64,000 nt of DNA from Pontibacter virosus. GTDB taxonomy: Bacteria > Bacteroidota > Bacteroidia > Cytophagales > Hymenobacteraceae. A program made the position numbers and the translations under genes. Shown piece after piece: positions 44,254 to 53,600 of the stretch. Under the pieces are notes generated by a model, which was not told the DNA's origin, made no database searches, and was given only the letters and a program-made list of their open reading frames with translations. Location of the stretch: assembly GCF_003096355.1 (NCBI RefSeq), contig NZ_QEKI01000005.1, positions 282,919-346,918 on the forward strand, in the 5' to 3' direction. Positions within the stretch are counted from its first letter, which is position 1. Each line of letters begins with the position of its first letter.

Positions 44254-45717
44254 ATGAGCACTGAAGTAAGAGCACTCGAACCGAAAGCCCTTTGGAATAA
44301 TTTTGCAGACCTGAACGCCGTGCCGCGTCCATCCAAAAAAGAAGAGCGCGTGATCGCCTTTATGATGGAATTCGGTCAGAAGCTTGGCCTTGAAACCATT
44401 CAGGATGAAATTGGCAACGTCATCATCAAGAAACCCGCCACCCCGGGTATGGAAGACCGCAAGACGGTACTCATCCAGAGCCACGTGGACATGGTGCACC
44501 AGAAAAACGCGGATACTGATTTTGATTTCGACAAACAGGGCATCGACATGTATGTGGACGGCGACTGGGTGAAAGCCCGCGGCACGACTTTGGGAGCCGA
44601 TAACGGCCTTGGAGTTGCTTCCATCATGACCTTGCTGGCCGCTAACGACATCGAGCACCCAGCCATTGAGGCGCTCTTCACAGTAGACGAAGAAACAGGT
44701 ATGACTGGCGCGCTCGGCCTGAAAGGAGGGGTACTGGAAGCTGACATCATGCTCAATCTCGACACCGAAGACGACACTGAATTGACCATCGGTTGCGCAG
44801 GCGGTGTGGATATTAACGCAAGCGGAACCTACCAGCCGGAAAGTATAAACGGCGACATGAAAGGCTACAAGGTCAGTATCAAAGGCCTGACCGGTGGCCA
44901 CTCCGGTATGGACATCTACCTGGGTCGCGGCAATGCCAACAAACTGATGAACCGTTTGCTGCATCAAGCTTCTGAAAAAGTTGGCCTGCGCATCGGCTCC
45001 ATCGACGGCGGTAGCCTCCGCAATGCCATTCCACGTGAGTCGGTGGCGGTGGTCGCTATACCTGCAGGGGAGGCAGCTGCTTTCGATAAGTTTGTGGAGG
45101 AACTGACGGCAATCCTCAAAACTGAGCATGCTACCACAGATCCTAACCTGGCGGTAACGGTAGAGCAGGTAGAGGCTCCGGCGCAAGTGTTGCCAGCAGA
45201 CTACCAGTCGAAACTGTTGCGGGCGCTTTATGCCTGCCACAACGGGGTATACCGCATGAGCCCGGATATCGAACATCTGGTACAGACCTCGAACAACGTA
45301 GCCCGTGTCCTGGTGCAGGACGGTAAGTTAACGGTACAGTGCCTCACTCGTAGCTCTGTGGACAGCGAGAAAATGGATCTGGCTGCTGGAATTAAATGCG
45401 CACTTGAGCTGGCTGGCGCTTCCGTATCACTGAGCGGCATGTATCCGGGCTGGATGCCTCGTCCGGGTGCGGGTATCGTGCAGTTGATGAGCGACCTGTA
45501 TAAAGAGAAATATAACGGGGAAGCCCACGTGAACGCCTGCCATGCGGGTTTGGAGTGCGGCATCATCGGGGCAAACTATCCGGAGATGGAAATGATCTCG
45601 TTCGGACCAAACATCCGCGGCGCTCACTCACCCGACGAAAAAGTGCAGATAAGCTCGGTGCAGAAGTACTGGGATTTTCTGCTGGATACCCTGAAGCGTA
45701 TACCTACGAAGGCGTAA
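44254..45717 (+). CDS. pepD: Cytosolic dipeptidase PepD (aminoacyl-histidine dipeptidase, M20)
   Basis: 487 residues, the length of E. coli PepD (485). Metal-binding and catalytic residues are present: IQSHVDMVHQKN (His, Asp), LGADNGLGVA (bridging Asp), VDEETGMTGALGLKGG (catalytic and ligand Glu), LNLDTEDD, and C-terminal ACHAGLECG (His). A lid domain sits between. It hydrolyses Xaa-His and other dipeptides in the cytosol. An octamer encodes Ala-Ile-Pro (45057). A strong terminator follows. Confidence 0.95.
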   Translation: MSTEVRALEPKALWNNFADLNAVPRPSKKEERVIAFMMEFGQKLGLETIQDEIGNVIIKKPATPGMEDRKTVLIQSHVDMVHQKNADTDFDFDKQGIDMYVDGDWVKARGTTLGADNGLGVASIMTLLAANDIEHPAIEALFTVDEETGMTGALGLKGGVLEADIMLNLDTEDDTELTIGCAGGVDINASGTYQPESINGDMKGYKVSIKGLTGGHSGMDIYLGRGNANKLMNRLLHQASEKVGLRIGSIDGGSLRNAIPRESVAVVAIPAGEAAAFDKFVEELTAILKTEHATTDPNLAVTVEQVEAPAQVLPADYQSKLLRALYACHNGVYRMSPDIEHLVQTSNNVARVLVQDGKLTVQCLTRSSVDSEKMDLAAGIKCALELAGASVSLSGMYPGWMPRPGAGIVQLMSDLYKEKYNGEAHVNACHAGLECGIIGANYPEMEMISFGPNIRGAHSPDEKVQISSVQKYWDFLLDTLKRIPTKA

Positions 45718-45739
45718 CCTAAATTCAAGTATATTTTTT

Positions 45740-45779
45740 AAAGTCCCTTTCAGGTAAAATCTGGGAGGGACTTTTTTTA
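45740..45779 (+). terminator. Intrinsic terminator of pepD
   Basis: AAAGTCCCT (45740-45748) pairs with AGGGACTTT (45766-45774), followed by a T-run. It ends 4 bases from the stop of the convergent DUF2721 gene. Confidence 0.85.
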
Positions 45780-45782
45780 TGC

Positions 45783-46262
45783 CTATTTGCTCACCCGCAT
45801 CACCCAATCCATTTCCCGATCTACTGCCTGCAGGGCGATCCTTGACTCCACTATCAGAAGCAGACTGGCATAGAACAATAGGCCGGCTCCTAGCAGGCTA
45901 AGCAGTGTAATGGCCCAGGCGTAGGGTAAGTTAAGCACGTCGAACAGGGCGATAGCGATGCTGGTGGCGACGAAGACGCCGAGGGTCAGGTAAAGGCTCG
46001 TCATGGCGCGTTGCAGCAGGCGGCAGCGGCGGGTGGCCCGCATCAGTAACTCCAGCAGAAAGCTTTTCTCAGCTGAGTCTGATTCAGAAATCGTTTCTTT
46101 GTTTGTGAGGGCGCTGTACTGGTCTGCCAGTTTGCGCACTCGTTCCATGCTACGGCTCAAGCGCTGGGAGGTAGTCAGAATAAGGGAGCCACTCGCCATG
46201 ATCAGAATGGCCGGGGTGATCATGGCCGAAAGGATCGTGAGTGCTGCGGAGAGGTTGTCCAT
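45783..46262 (-). CDS. DUF2721 membrane protein
   Basis: 159 residues with an N-terminal hydrophobic segment (LTILSAMITPAILIMASGSLIL), a conserved arginine-rich block (SQRLSRSMERVRKLADQY) and two further membrane segments near 85-130, the pattern of DUF2721 (PF11026-type). Function unknown. It is the third gene of an operon, 15 bases after the transducer-like gene. Confidence 0.85.
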   Translation of the reverse strand: MDNLSAALTILSAMITPAILIMASGSLILTTSQRLSRSMERVRKLADQYSALTNKETISESDSAEKSFLLELLMRATRRCRLLQRAMTSLYLTLGVFVATSIAIALFDVLNLPYAWAITLLSLLGAGLLFYASLLLIVESRIALQAVDREMDWVMRVSK

Positions 46263-46277
46263 AAGTTATTAATTTGA

Positions 46278-46658
46278 TTAAGCGACAGGCCACGCCATCA
46301 TGGTGGTAACGGCATTAGCAGTTTGGCGGGTATCCTGTCGACTAAACTGCACGACCACCGGCACGTTAGATTGCAGCACACAAGAGTAAGGTGTGTCCAA
46401 AGGTATAGCCAGCGGGTCGATCAGGTCATTGAAGCGAACCTCTTTCATGCGCTGCGCTTCCACACAGATCGGGTAGGGGCCATGTGGGGGGCGGTCCTGG
46501 TAATAAATGGTTAGTTCGATGTCAGCTTCCTTGCCGGATGTGTTTAGGATGCTTAGGCGGTCGTGGCTGGTAAACTCAGGCTCTTTGCCATTGGTGCCAA
46601 AAGGGATGTGGCCACCGGGTATCACCCATAGCTTGCTGCCTATTTTTTGTGGTTTCAT
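46278..46658 (-). CDS. Sensory-rhodopsin-transducer-like protein (ASRT family)
   Basis: 126 residues from ATG at 46658; a TTG nine codons upstream is in frame but not family-like. The pattern KLWVIPGGHIPFG, PEFTSHDRLSILNTS, IYYQDRPPHGPY and PVVVQFSRQDTRQ is that of the Anabaena sensory rhodopsin transducer family, a soluble beta-sandwich tetramer. No rhodopsin gene lies in this window, so it probably has another partner or ligand. It is 19 bases from the oxidase gene and 15 bases from the DUF2721 gene. Confidence 0.85.
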   Translation of the reverse strand: MKPQKIGSKLWVIPGGHIPFGTNGKEPEFTSHDRLSILNTSGKEADIELTIYYQDRPPHGPYPICVEAQRMKEVRFNDLIDPLAIPLDTPYSCVLQSNVPVVVQFSRQDTRQTANAVTTMMAWPVA

Positions 46659-46677
46659 GTTATTAAGTTCTCTTAGC

Positions 46678-47868
46678 TTATTCAATGCCCATGAGGCGAC
46701 GCATGTAGGGTGTCAGGAATACGCCATAGGGGTCCATCTCTTTCCGAATTTTCTGAAATTTATCCCAGTCAGGGTATAGCGGCTGCAGTTCTTTGGCTGT
46801 GAGCGTGTGTTTTTTCCCCCAGTGCGGACGGCCACCATACTCTCTGAAAATGGGCTCAATGTCTTTAAAGTAATCCCAAAAGGGAAGGCCTGCGTTGTGG
46901 TGCAGCGAGATCGTAACGGAGTCACCTTCGTGATAGGGACTCAGGTAGGCGTCGTCTGGAGCGATGGTGCGATAGAGTACACGCCAAGCCACTTCTTTGC
47001 GGTGTTTCTCCTTCACACGCTTTCGCACGGCCTCAAAACAGGCTGGTCCGTTTTCGGCGGGCAGGGCATATTCCATTTCGTCAAACTTGAGTGTCCGCTC
47101 ACGGGGCAGCACCTCATGGCTCCATCCTTGTTCATCTTCAACGCAGGTGGCATAGGGTATGTCGTCGATGTCCTGGTCAGGTTCATTCAGGGTGCGGAGC
47201 TTGGCCAGATCGGAGCGGGGGTACCAGTAAAAGTCAAAATTGCGGTTGTTTTCTATCAGTTCGTCCAGATGTTCCATGCACTGCTCTATGTGCGTACACC
47301 ATTCACGGCGATGCAGTTTAAAAGCTGGCTGCAATTTAAGTCTGATCTGGGAAAAGATCCCCAGCATGCCCATCGAAGTGCGCAGTGCCCGGATGAACTC
47401 CGGGTCATCTTCGATGTGCTTGTCGATGATATCTCCGGAGGCGGTAATTAACCGTGCCCCTATGAGCATAGTAGAAAGGTTCTGCAGTTTTTTGCCAGTG
47501 CCGTGAGTGCCCGTACCAATAGCACCCGATACGTTCTGCACATCCACATCACCGGTGTTGTGCATGGCCAGCCCTACTTTGTAAAGTTCCTGCCCGGCTT
47601 TGTGCACCTTCATGCCGGCATAGATGGTGGCTTCATTGGCTTCCTTATCGTGCGACACCAATCCCTGCATTTTGTCTAGTGAGATGAGCGTGTCCTCTGT
47701 TTCAATCAGGGGAGAGGAGGAGTGCTGGGCACCAGTTACGCGCACGTTGCGTCCTTCTTTGGCCGATTTCGCTACGACTTTGGCTATTTCCTTATCGCTT
47801 TTAGGGTGGAGCAACTGCTTTGGGGTGAAACACAGGCTGCCCGACCAGTTGGTCACTTCTTTTGCCAT
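46678..47868 (-). CDS. FAD-linked sugar-lactone/alditol oxidase (ALO family)
   Basis: About 396 residues from ATG at 47868. The frame continues upstream to 47979 but there it overlaps the terminator, so the ATG before VTNWSGSLCF is chosen. FAD-binding PCMH domain: VRVTGAQHSSSP, MHNTGDVDVQNVSGAIGTGTHGTG. The C-terminus (PHWGKKH, PYGVFLTPYMRRLMG) is the D-arabinono-1,4-lactone oxidase domain. It should oxidise a sugar lactone or alditol with oxygen in the cytosol. It heads an operon with the transducer-like and DUF2721 genes. Confidence 0.9.
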   Translation of the reverse strand: MAKEVTNWSGSLCFTPKQLLHPKSDKEIAKVVAKSAKEGRNVRVTGAQHSSSPLIETEDTLISLDKMQGLVSHDKEANEATIYAGMKVHKAGQELYKVGLAMHNTGDVDVQNVSGAIGTGTHGTGKKLQNLSTMLIGARLITASGDIIDKHIEDDPEFIRALRTSMGMLGIFSQIRLKLQPAFKLHRREWCTHIEQCMEHLDELIENNRNFDFYWYPRSDLAKLRTLNEPDQDIDDIPYATCVEDEQGWSHEVLPRERTLKFDEMEYALPAENGPACFEAVRKRVKEKHRKEVAWRVLYRTIAPDDAYLSPYHEGDSVTISLHHNAGLPFWDYFKDIEPIFREYGGRPHWGKKHTLTAKELQPLYPDWDKFQKIRKEMDPYGVFLTPYMRRLMGIE

Positions 47869-47973
47869 GCAGGTTTGATTTGCTATACCTGCACTTGTCG
47901 GACTATGCCTACAGGCGACAGGTATAAATTTCTGTTCTTTAACGACAGCACTCATTTCGGGTTTTGCCACCCC

Positions 47974-48012
47974 AAACAAAAAGGGCGCATCTTCTGCGCC
48001 CTTTTTGTTTGA
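47974..48012. terminator. Bidirectional terminator after the signalling operon
   Basis: A perfect 16-base stem, 47974-47989 with 47995-48010, loop TCTTC, A-run on the left and T-run on the right. It ends the signalling operon and excludes the upstream start of the oxidase gene. Confidence 0.88.
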
Positions 48013-48020
48013 TTTTAAAA

Positions 48021-48066
48021 TCTTCTAACTCCTAAACTCTCTAACTCCCAAACTCCTCAACTCCTA
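48021..48066. repeat. Short-period AACTCCT spacer repeat (copy 2)
   Basis: Degenerate 7-8-base units (CTAACTCC, CAAACTCC, TCAACTCC) fill the space between the terminator and the stop codon of the REC-kinase gene and run into its last codons. It shares AAACTCCTCAACTC with 21180-21232. Confidence 0.6.
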
Positions 48067-49265
48067 AGGTAAACCCTGAATTCTGAGCCTTTGCCTTGTT
48101 CGCTGTCGCATTCGATTCTACCATCGCTGTTCTCCACGATCCGCTTCACGATGGCCAGGCCCACGCCAGTGCCCTCTACGTGCGCATGCAGGCGCTTGAA
48201 CATGGCAAATACTTTTTCCCGGTCTTCTGATTTCAGGCCAAGCCCGTTGTCTTTTACCCGGAACACGGTATAGGCACCTTCGCGGTAAGTGCTCACCTCA
48301 ATCAGCGGCTGACGCTCAGGCGAGCTATACTTGATGGCATTCGACACAAGGTTGTAAACGATGCTGCGCAGGTTTTTACGTGAGAAAACCATTGCCGGCA
48401 CCTCAGAAAAGTCTGTGTCGATCGTAGCGTCGTATTTGAGAATCAGGTCCTGAATGTTGAGTGTCACATCATCGATCAACTCCGCAAAGCGTACGCTTTC
48501 GATAGGCGTTTCATCCTGGTGCTGTAGCTTGGCAACTTCCGTCAGGTCCATCAGTGTGTGTTTGAACCGGCTGATGGCATCCTGTATCATGTTCATGATG
48601 ATGTTGAGTTCACCGTGATCCGGCTCAGGGGTATTGAGCACCTCTCTTAGCGCAACTGCCAGTCCCTCAATGTTGTTGATAGGGGCTTTCAGATCGTGGG
48701 AGGCGGTATAGACAAAATTGTCCAGGTCTTTGTTCACACGGGTGAGTTCGGCGGTGCGGGCATTCACCCGTTCTTCCAGCTCGCGGTTGATCTCCTGCGT
48801 GCGTTTGTGGGCACGTTCTATTTCTTTCTTTTGCAGGTAAAAACGCACAAAGGCTGCCACTTTGGCTTTGGTGATGGCAGGGTGCAGGGGTTTGAAGAGA
48901 AAGTCCACGGCACCGGCCTCAAATCCCTCCATCACATGCACATCCTGCTGGTGAATGGCTGTTACGAAAATGATCGGAATATCCCGTGTTTTGGAAATGT
49001 CGCGCAGGTAGCGGGCTACCTCATAACCATTCATGCCGGGCATCTGCACATCCAGCAAAATCAGGGCAATCTCATCCTGCAGAGCTATTTTCAGGGCTTC
49101 CTCGCCTGAATTAGCAAACAGGTACTCGGTGTTGTCGCCATCTTCCGATAGCAGGCTCGCCAGGCTGACAAGGTTTTCTTCCCTGTCGTCCACGAGCAAA
49201 ATCTTTACCGGGTGGGTAGGTGTAGGCAAGGTCGTAATTGGTAAGATATCGTGGTCAGTGTCCAT
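48057..49265 (-). CDS. Response regulator-histidine kinase (REC-HisKA-HATPase)
   Basis: 402 residues, no membrane segment. The receiver (about 18-140) has LLVDDREEN and the phospho-Asp in LILLDVQMPG; a coiled coil follows (145-190). HisKA has the phospho-His in YTASHDLKAPINN. HATPase boxes are VYNLVSNAIKYS, FRVKDNGLGL and GTGVGLAIVKRIVE. It is the last gene of a signalling operon, overlapping cheB by 11 bases, and probably takes phosphate from, or passes it to, the large hybrid kinase encoded first. Confidence 0.93.
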   Translation of the reverse strand: MDTDHDILPITTLPTPTHPVKILLVDDREENLVSLASLLSEDGDNTEYLFANSGEEALKIALQDEIALILLDVQMPGMNGYEVARYLRDISKTRDIPIIFVTAIHQQDVHVMEGFEAGAVDFLFKPLHPAITKAKVAAFVRFYLQKKEIERAHKRTQEINRELEERVNARTAELTRVNKDLDNFVYTASHDLKAPINNIEGLAVALREVLNTPEPDHGELNIIMNMIQDAISRFKHTLMDLTEVAKLQHQDETPIESVRFAELIDDVTLNIQDLILKYDATIDTDFSEVPAMVFSRKNLRSIVYNLVSNAIKYSSPERQPLIEVSTYREGAYTVFRVKDNGLGLKSEDREKVFAMFKRLHAHVEGTGVGLAIVKRIVENSDGRIECDSEQGKGSEFRVYLRS

Positions 49266-49827
49266 GTAAGGTTAGCAAATAAGCTTGTATGCGCTCAACA
49301 TTTAGGATACTACAGCCGGGTGTGCTCTGGATGGCTGCCAGCGGCATGGTAGAAATTTCCGCTTCGCCGGGGTGCTGCACAATGGCGGTACCCCGTTTGT
49401 CAAATATATACTTTAATCCCGAACTTCCATCCTTGCTGGCGCCACTAAGTAATATACCCACCGTATTTTTCCCGAAAACATCGGCTGCGCTGGAAAAAGT
49501 CACATCGATGGAAGGGCGGGAGTAGTTCTCCAGCTCAGAGTCATCGAGTGAGAAGGTATGGTCTTTTTCGAGCAGCACGTGGTAGTTGGCCGGCGCAATG
49601 TACACATGGCCAGACTCCAGCGGCGCTTTATCATCCACTTCCTCCGCCTTCAGCACCAGTTTTTTGTCGAAGAGTTCCTGCAGACTGCCCTCCTGGTTGC
49701 GCAAACGGTGCAGCACCAGCACGATGGGAATACTGTAGTCGGCAGGAAGGCCTTGCAGTATTTTCATCGACGCCTGTATGCCGCCCCAGGAGCCACCTAT
49801 AACGATCAGTCGGGATGTGTCGTCCAT
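49255..49827 (-). CDS. cheB: Stand-alone CheB-type methylesterase domain
   Basis: 190 residues, only the catalytic domain; the receiver of classical CheB is missing. The triad is visible: Ser in VIGGSWGG, His in VLVLHRL, Asp in LSGASKDGSSGL. It should remove methyl groups or deamidate glutamines on a receptor-like protein. It overlaps cheR by one base and the REC-kinase gene by 11, so all are co-translated. No classical chemoreceptor or CheA/CheW gene lies in the window. Confidence 0.93.
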   Translation of the reverse strand: MDDTSRLIVIGGSWGGIQASMKILQGLPADYSIPIVLVLHRLRNQEGSLQELFDKKLVLKAEEVDDKAPLESGHVYIAPANYHVLLEKDHTFSLDDSELENYSRPSIDVTFSSAADVFGKNTVGILLSGASKDGSSGLKYIFDKRGTAIVQHPGEAEISTMPLAAIQSTPGCSILNVERIQAYLLTLHGH

Positions 49828-50657
49828 CAGGAGTTTTTGCGGTATATGCGGTTGTTTTTGTCTACAAAGCTATACTTGCTGCTGATACCTGACATGGCCA
49901 GTGTCTCTTTTTTGCCAAGCGCCAGGTAGCCAAGGTCCACCAGGCTCTCGTCGAACAGTTGGTATACCCGCTCCTGCAGCGTGCGGTTAAAGTATATAAG
50001 CACGTTGCGGCACACGATCAGGTGAAACTCGTTGAAAGAGCTGTCGGTAGCCAGGTTATGCGGGTAAAACACCACGTTCCTGACAAGCGATGCGTTGAAC
50101 TTCACACTGCCGTAGTTGCTGGTATAGTATTCTGCAAAATCGCGCTTGCCGCCTGCTGCATAGTACGCCGCGGTATAGGCCGTCATGTGCGTAGCAGAGA
50201 AGATGCCGTCTTTCGCCTGCCGCAATACCTTCTGGTTGATGTCGGTGGCGTAGATCTTGGTACGGCCCAGCAACCCTTCTTCCTCCAGCAAAATCGCCAG
50301 CGAAATGAGCTCCTCGCCGGTAGAGCAGCCCGCGTCCCATACCTTGATGAAAGGGTAGGTGGACAGGATCGGCAGCACATTCTCGCGCAGCGACTTGTAA
50401 AAAGTCGGGTCACGGAACATCTCCGTCACATTCACGGTGATCTCCTGCAGAAAATTCTCGAAGAAGAAACTGTCCGTGAACAGGAACTTGCGCAGGTCTT
50501 CGATGCTCTGCAGGTGCTTTTGGCCCAGAAACCGCTTGATGCGGCGGTACACCGAGGCCCGGGCGTAGCCACTGAAATCGTAACCGTAAGCTGTGTGAAT
50601 TTCCCTGATGAGCGCCTCTACCTCCAGCTCAAACAATTCATTCTGCTCAGGCTTCAT
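49827..50657 (-). CDS. cheR: CheR-type methyltransferase
   Basis: 276 residues. The N-terminal helical domain (YDFSGYARASVYRRIKRFL) precedes the SAM domain with VWDAGCSTGEEL (SAM loop), IYATDINQKVL and FHLIVCRNVLIYFN. It should methylate glutamates of a partner protein. Overlaps with the hybrid kinase (11 bases) and cheB (1 base) suggest that the substrate is the large kinase or its coiled coil, not a free chemoreceptor. Confidence 0.94.
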   Translation of the reverse strand: MKPEQNELFELEVEALIREIHTAYGYDFSGYARASVYRRIKRFLGQKHLQSIEDLRKFLFTDSFFFENFLQEITVNVTEMFRDPTFYKSLRENVLPILSTYPFIKVWDAGCSTGEELISLAILLEEEGLLGRTKIYATDINQKVLRQAKDGIFSATHMTAYTAAYYAAGGKRDFAEYYTSNYGSVKFNASLVRNVVFYPHNLATDSSFNEFHLIVCRNVLIYFNRTLQERVYQLFDESLVDLGYLALGKKETLAMSGISSKYSFVDKNNRIYRKNS

Positions 50658-53600
50658 ACAACCAAACCCGCATCAGGGTCAGTAATTTATCGGTATCTAC
50701 TGGTTTAGGTATATAGTCAGAAGCACCGGCTTCTATGCATTTTTCTCTGTCTTCTTTCATAGCCTTGGCGGTGAGTGAAATAATCGGCAGTTGCTTAAAA
50801 CGTAAATCCGCCCGGATTCGTTTTGTCGCTTCTATACCGTCCATTTCCGGCATCATTACGTCCATCAGCACCATATCTATACCTGTCTCCGTGTCAAGTT
50901 TTTCCAGGGCCTCTTTGCCGTCATAGGCTGCGACTACCTGCATGCCGTGGAGCTCCAGCAGACTGCTCAGCGAGTAGATGTTGCGCACGTCGTCGTCCAC
51001 CACCAGTATCTTCTTGCCGCGCAGCACTTCCTCCGGCACGTGCAGCTTCATCTTCAACTCATTGCCCGGCGGCAGCTTCTGGTTGACTTTGTGCAGGAAG
51101 AGCTGCACCTCGTCGAGCAGGCGCAGGTATGAGTACTCGTTTTTGATGATGATCGTGTTGGCAAACTCTTTCAGTTTGGTCTCTTCGTCCTCACTCAGGT
51201 CTTTGCCAGAGTAAATGATGATCGGGATGTCACCGAGTTTGGTCTGCGACTTGATTCGCTTCATCCAGTCGTAGCCTTTCATGCCCGGCAGGTTCAGGTC
51301 GAGGATGATGCAGTCTACCTTTTGTTTCGCCAGCACCTTCTCGGCTTCTTCGGCGGAGTAGGCAGAGGTTGACTTGAGCCCATGGGCCAGCAGCAGCTCG
51401 GCCACAGCCTTGTTCTCGATCTCGTTGTCCTCCACGATCAGGATGTTCTCAATGCTGACTCCTGACTTGTTCACGATAGACCCAAAGGCTTTGTTCAGCA
51501 TTTCAAGCGTTACTGGTTTCGGCAGGTATTCTTCGTTTTCAGCGTGCTCTCCAATTACCTCCTTGTCATAGGCCGACATCACATGCACGTTGATGTTGCG
51601 CAGGTTTTTGTCTTCACGCACTTTTTTGAGCACATCCCAACCCGTCATGTCTGGCAGTTGGATGTCGAGCAGCATGGCATCGGGCTTGTGCTCCATGGCC
51701 ATGCGCAGGCCGTCGCGACCCGTGAAGGCCTGGTGCACCCGGAAGTTTTTGGCCTTGGCGAAGTCAGCCAGGATGTCGCTGAAGCCTTTGTCGTCTTCCA
51801 CGATGAGTACACAAATGTCCTTTTTGTCTTCGCGCTCCATGTTCAGGAAAACCTGCCCCATGCTCTGGCTCTTTTGTTGCGCCGACGATGGACCAGCCAT
51901 TGCAGCAGGCTGGGCAATAGATGGGGTATAGGCAGATGCCTGACGCTTCTCAGGTATAGCGGCACCATTTGCTTTACCGAACGGCACGCGCGGCAGGTAT
52001 AACGTGAAGGTACTGCCCTTGCCCGGCTCACTTTCCAGCATCAGTTCGCCGCCCAGCAGGCTAGCAAGTTCCTTGCTGATCGTCAGACCCAAACCCGTGC
52101 CGCCGTATTTGCGGGTGGTGGAGGTGTCGGCTTGCTGGAAGGCTTCGAACACTACTTCCTGCTTGTCCTGAGCTATACCTATACCTGTGTCGCGCACGGC
52201 AAAGGCCACCACATCCTGTGACTCGCGCAGCAGTTCTGATTTGAAGGCAGGGCGCTCGGTAACCGGGTATACCTTGAACTCTACTTCACCGCCCTCGTCG
52301 GTAAACTTGATGGCATTGCCGATAAAGTTCTTCAGGATCTGCTCCAGGCGGAAGCGGTCGGTCACGATACTGTCGAAGGCGCCTGGCAGGTGGCGCTCTT
52401 TGAAGTTTATCTGCTTTTTGGCAGCCAGTTCCCTGAACATCGGCCTCATCGAAATGTCGGACAGCTTCAGCTCCTCTGTTTCCAACTTCACCATACCTGA
52501 CTCGATCTTGGACAGGTCCAGTATCTCGTTTATTAGCCGGAGCAGGTCATTGCCAGACTTGTGGATGATGTGGGCGTGGTCGATCTGCTTGGTAGACAGC
52601 GTGTTCTCTGCGTTGTCGGCCAGCAGGCGCGACAGGATCAGGATACTGTTGAGCGGGGTGCGCAGCTCGTGGCTCATGTTGGCCAGGAAGTCGCTCTTAT
52701 ACTTGCTCACGGTTTCGACCTGCTGTATCTTCAGTTCAATCGCTTCGCGGGCATCCTCCAGGGCCTTGTTCTTGGCGCCCAGTGCCTCGTACTGCTCTTC
52801 CAGCAGTTGTGCTTTTTCTTCGAGCTCGGCGTTCTTTTCCTGCAACTCTTCCTGGTTCACGCGCAGTTCTTCTTCCGAGGCTTTCAGCTCGGCATTGAGC
52901 TGGCGCAGTTCCTCCTGCTGGGTTTCAAGTTCCTCAGCCTGGTTTTGAGTTTCGTAAAGCAGCTCCTGGGTTTGCAGGTGCGCCTTCAGGGTATGGATGA
53001 GCACCGAAATACGCTCGGAGGCGGAGTCGAGCAGGCGACGCTGTACCTCGGTATAAGGCGTGCGGGAAGCCAGTTCCAGCGCCCCAACGATGGTGTTGCC
53101 AAAGTAGAGCGGCATGATGATGACCGTGGCGGGTTCGATATCGGAAAGGCCGGTGCGGATGCGCAGGTATTCTTCCTGTACGCCTTCCAGCACCTTTACC
53201 TTGCGTTCCTGCACGGTCTGGCCCACGGTGCCGGTTCCGACTTCAAACACAGGCAGTTGCGCTTTGTTCTTTTGCAAACCATAGCTGGCCGCAGGCTCCA
53301 GTTTTCCCTTGCTGTTGTGCAGGTATAGCACACCCGCCTCAGAGTCGGTGTAATTGCAGAGGTAGGAGAGGGCGTGTTTGGATACGTTGTCGAGTGTGGA
53401 CTCGCCCCCGATTAAGTTGCTGAGTTCGGCCACGCCCGTGAGCACCCAGTTGCGGTTGGCATTCTCGGTGGTGTAGGTATGCAGGTTGTCCTTCATGGTG
53501 CGAATGGACAGGCTGAGCGTATCTGCTTCGCTTTGTGGCTCCACATCCATGTCGTAGCGGCCCTCGCCTATGGCTTTGGTCACTTCCGAGAGCATCACCG

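Noticed and set aside
44179..45276. Long open frame (365 codons) on the minus strand opposite pepD
   Set aside because: It is antisense to a clearly conserved M20 peptidase gene and has no recognisable domain; such frames arise from codon bias.
47869..47979. Upstream extension of the FAD oxidase
   Set aside because: It would overlap a perfect bidirectional terminator and lacks family similarity; ATG 47868 fits the domain start.
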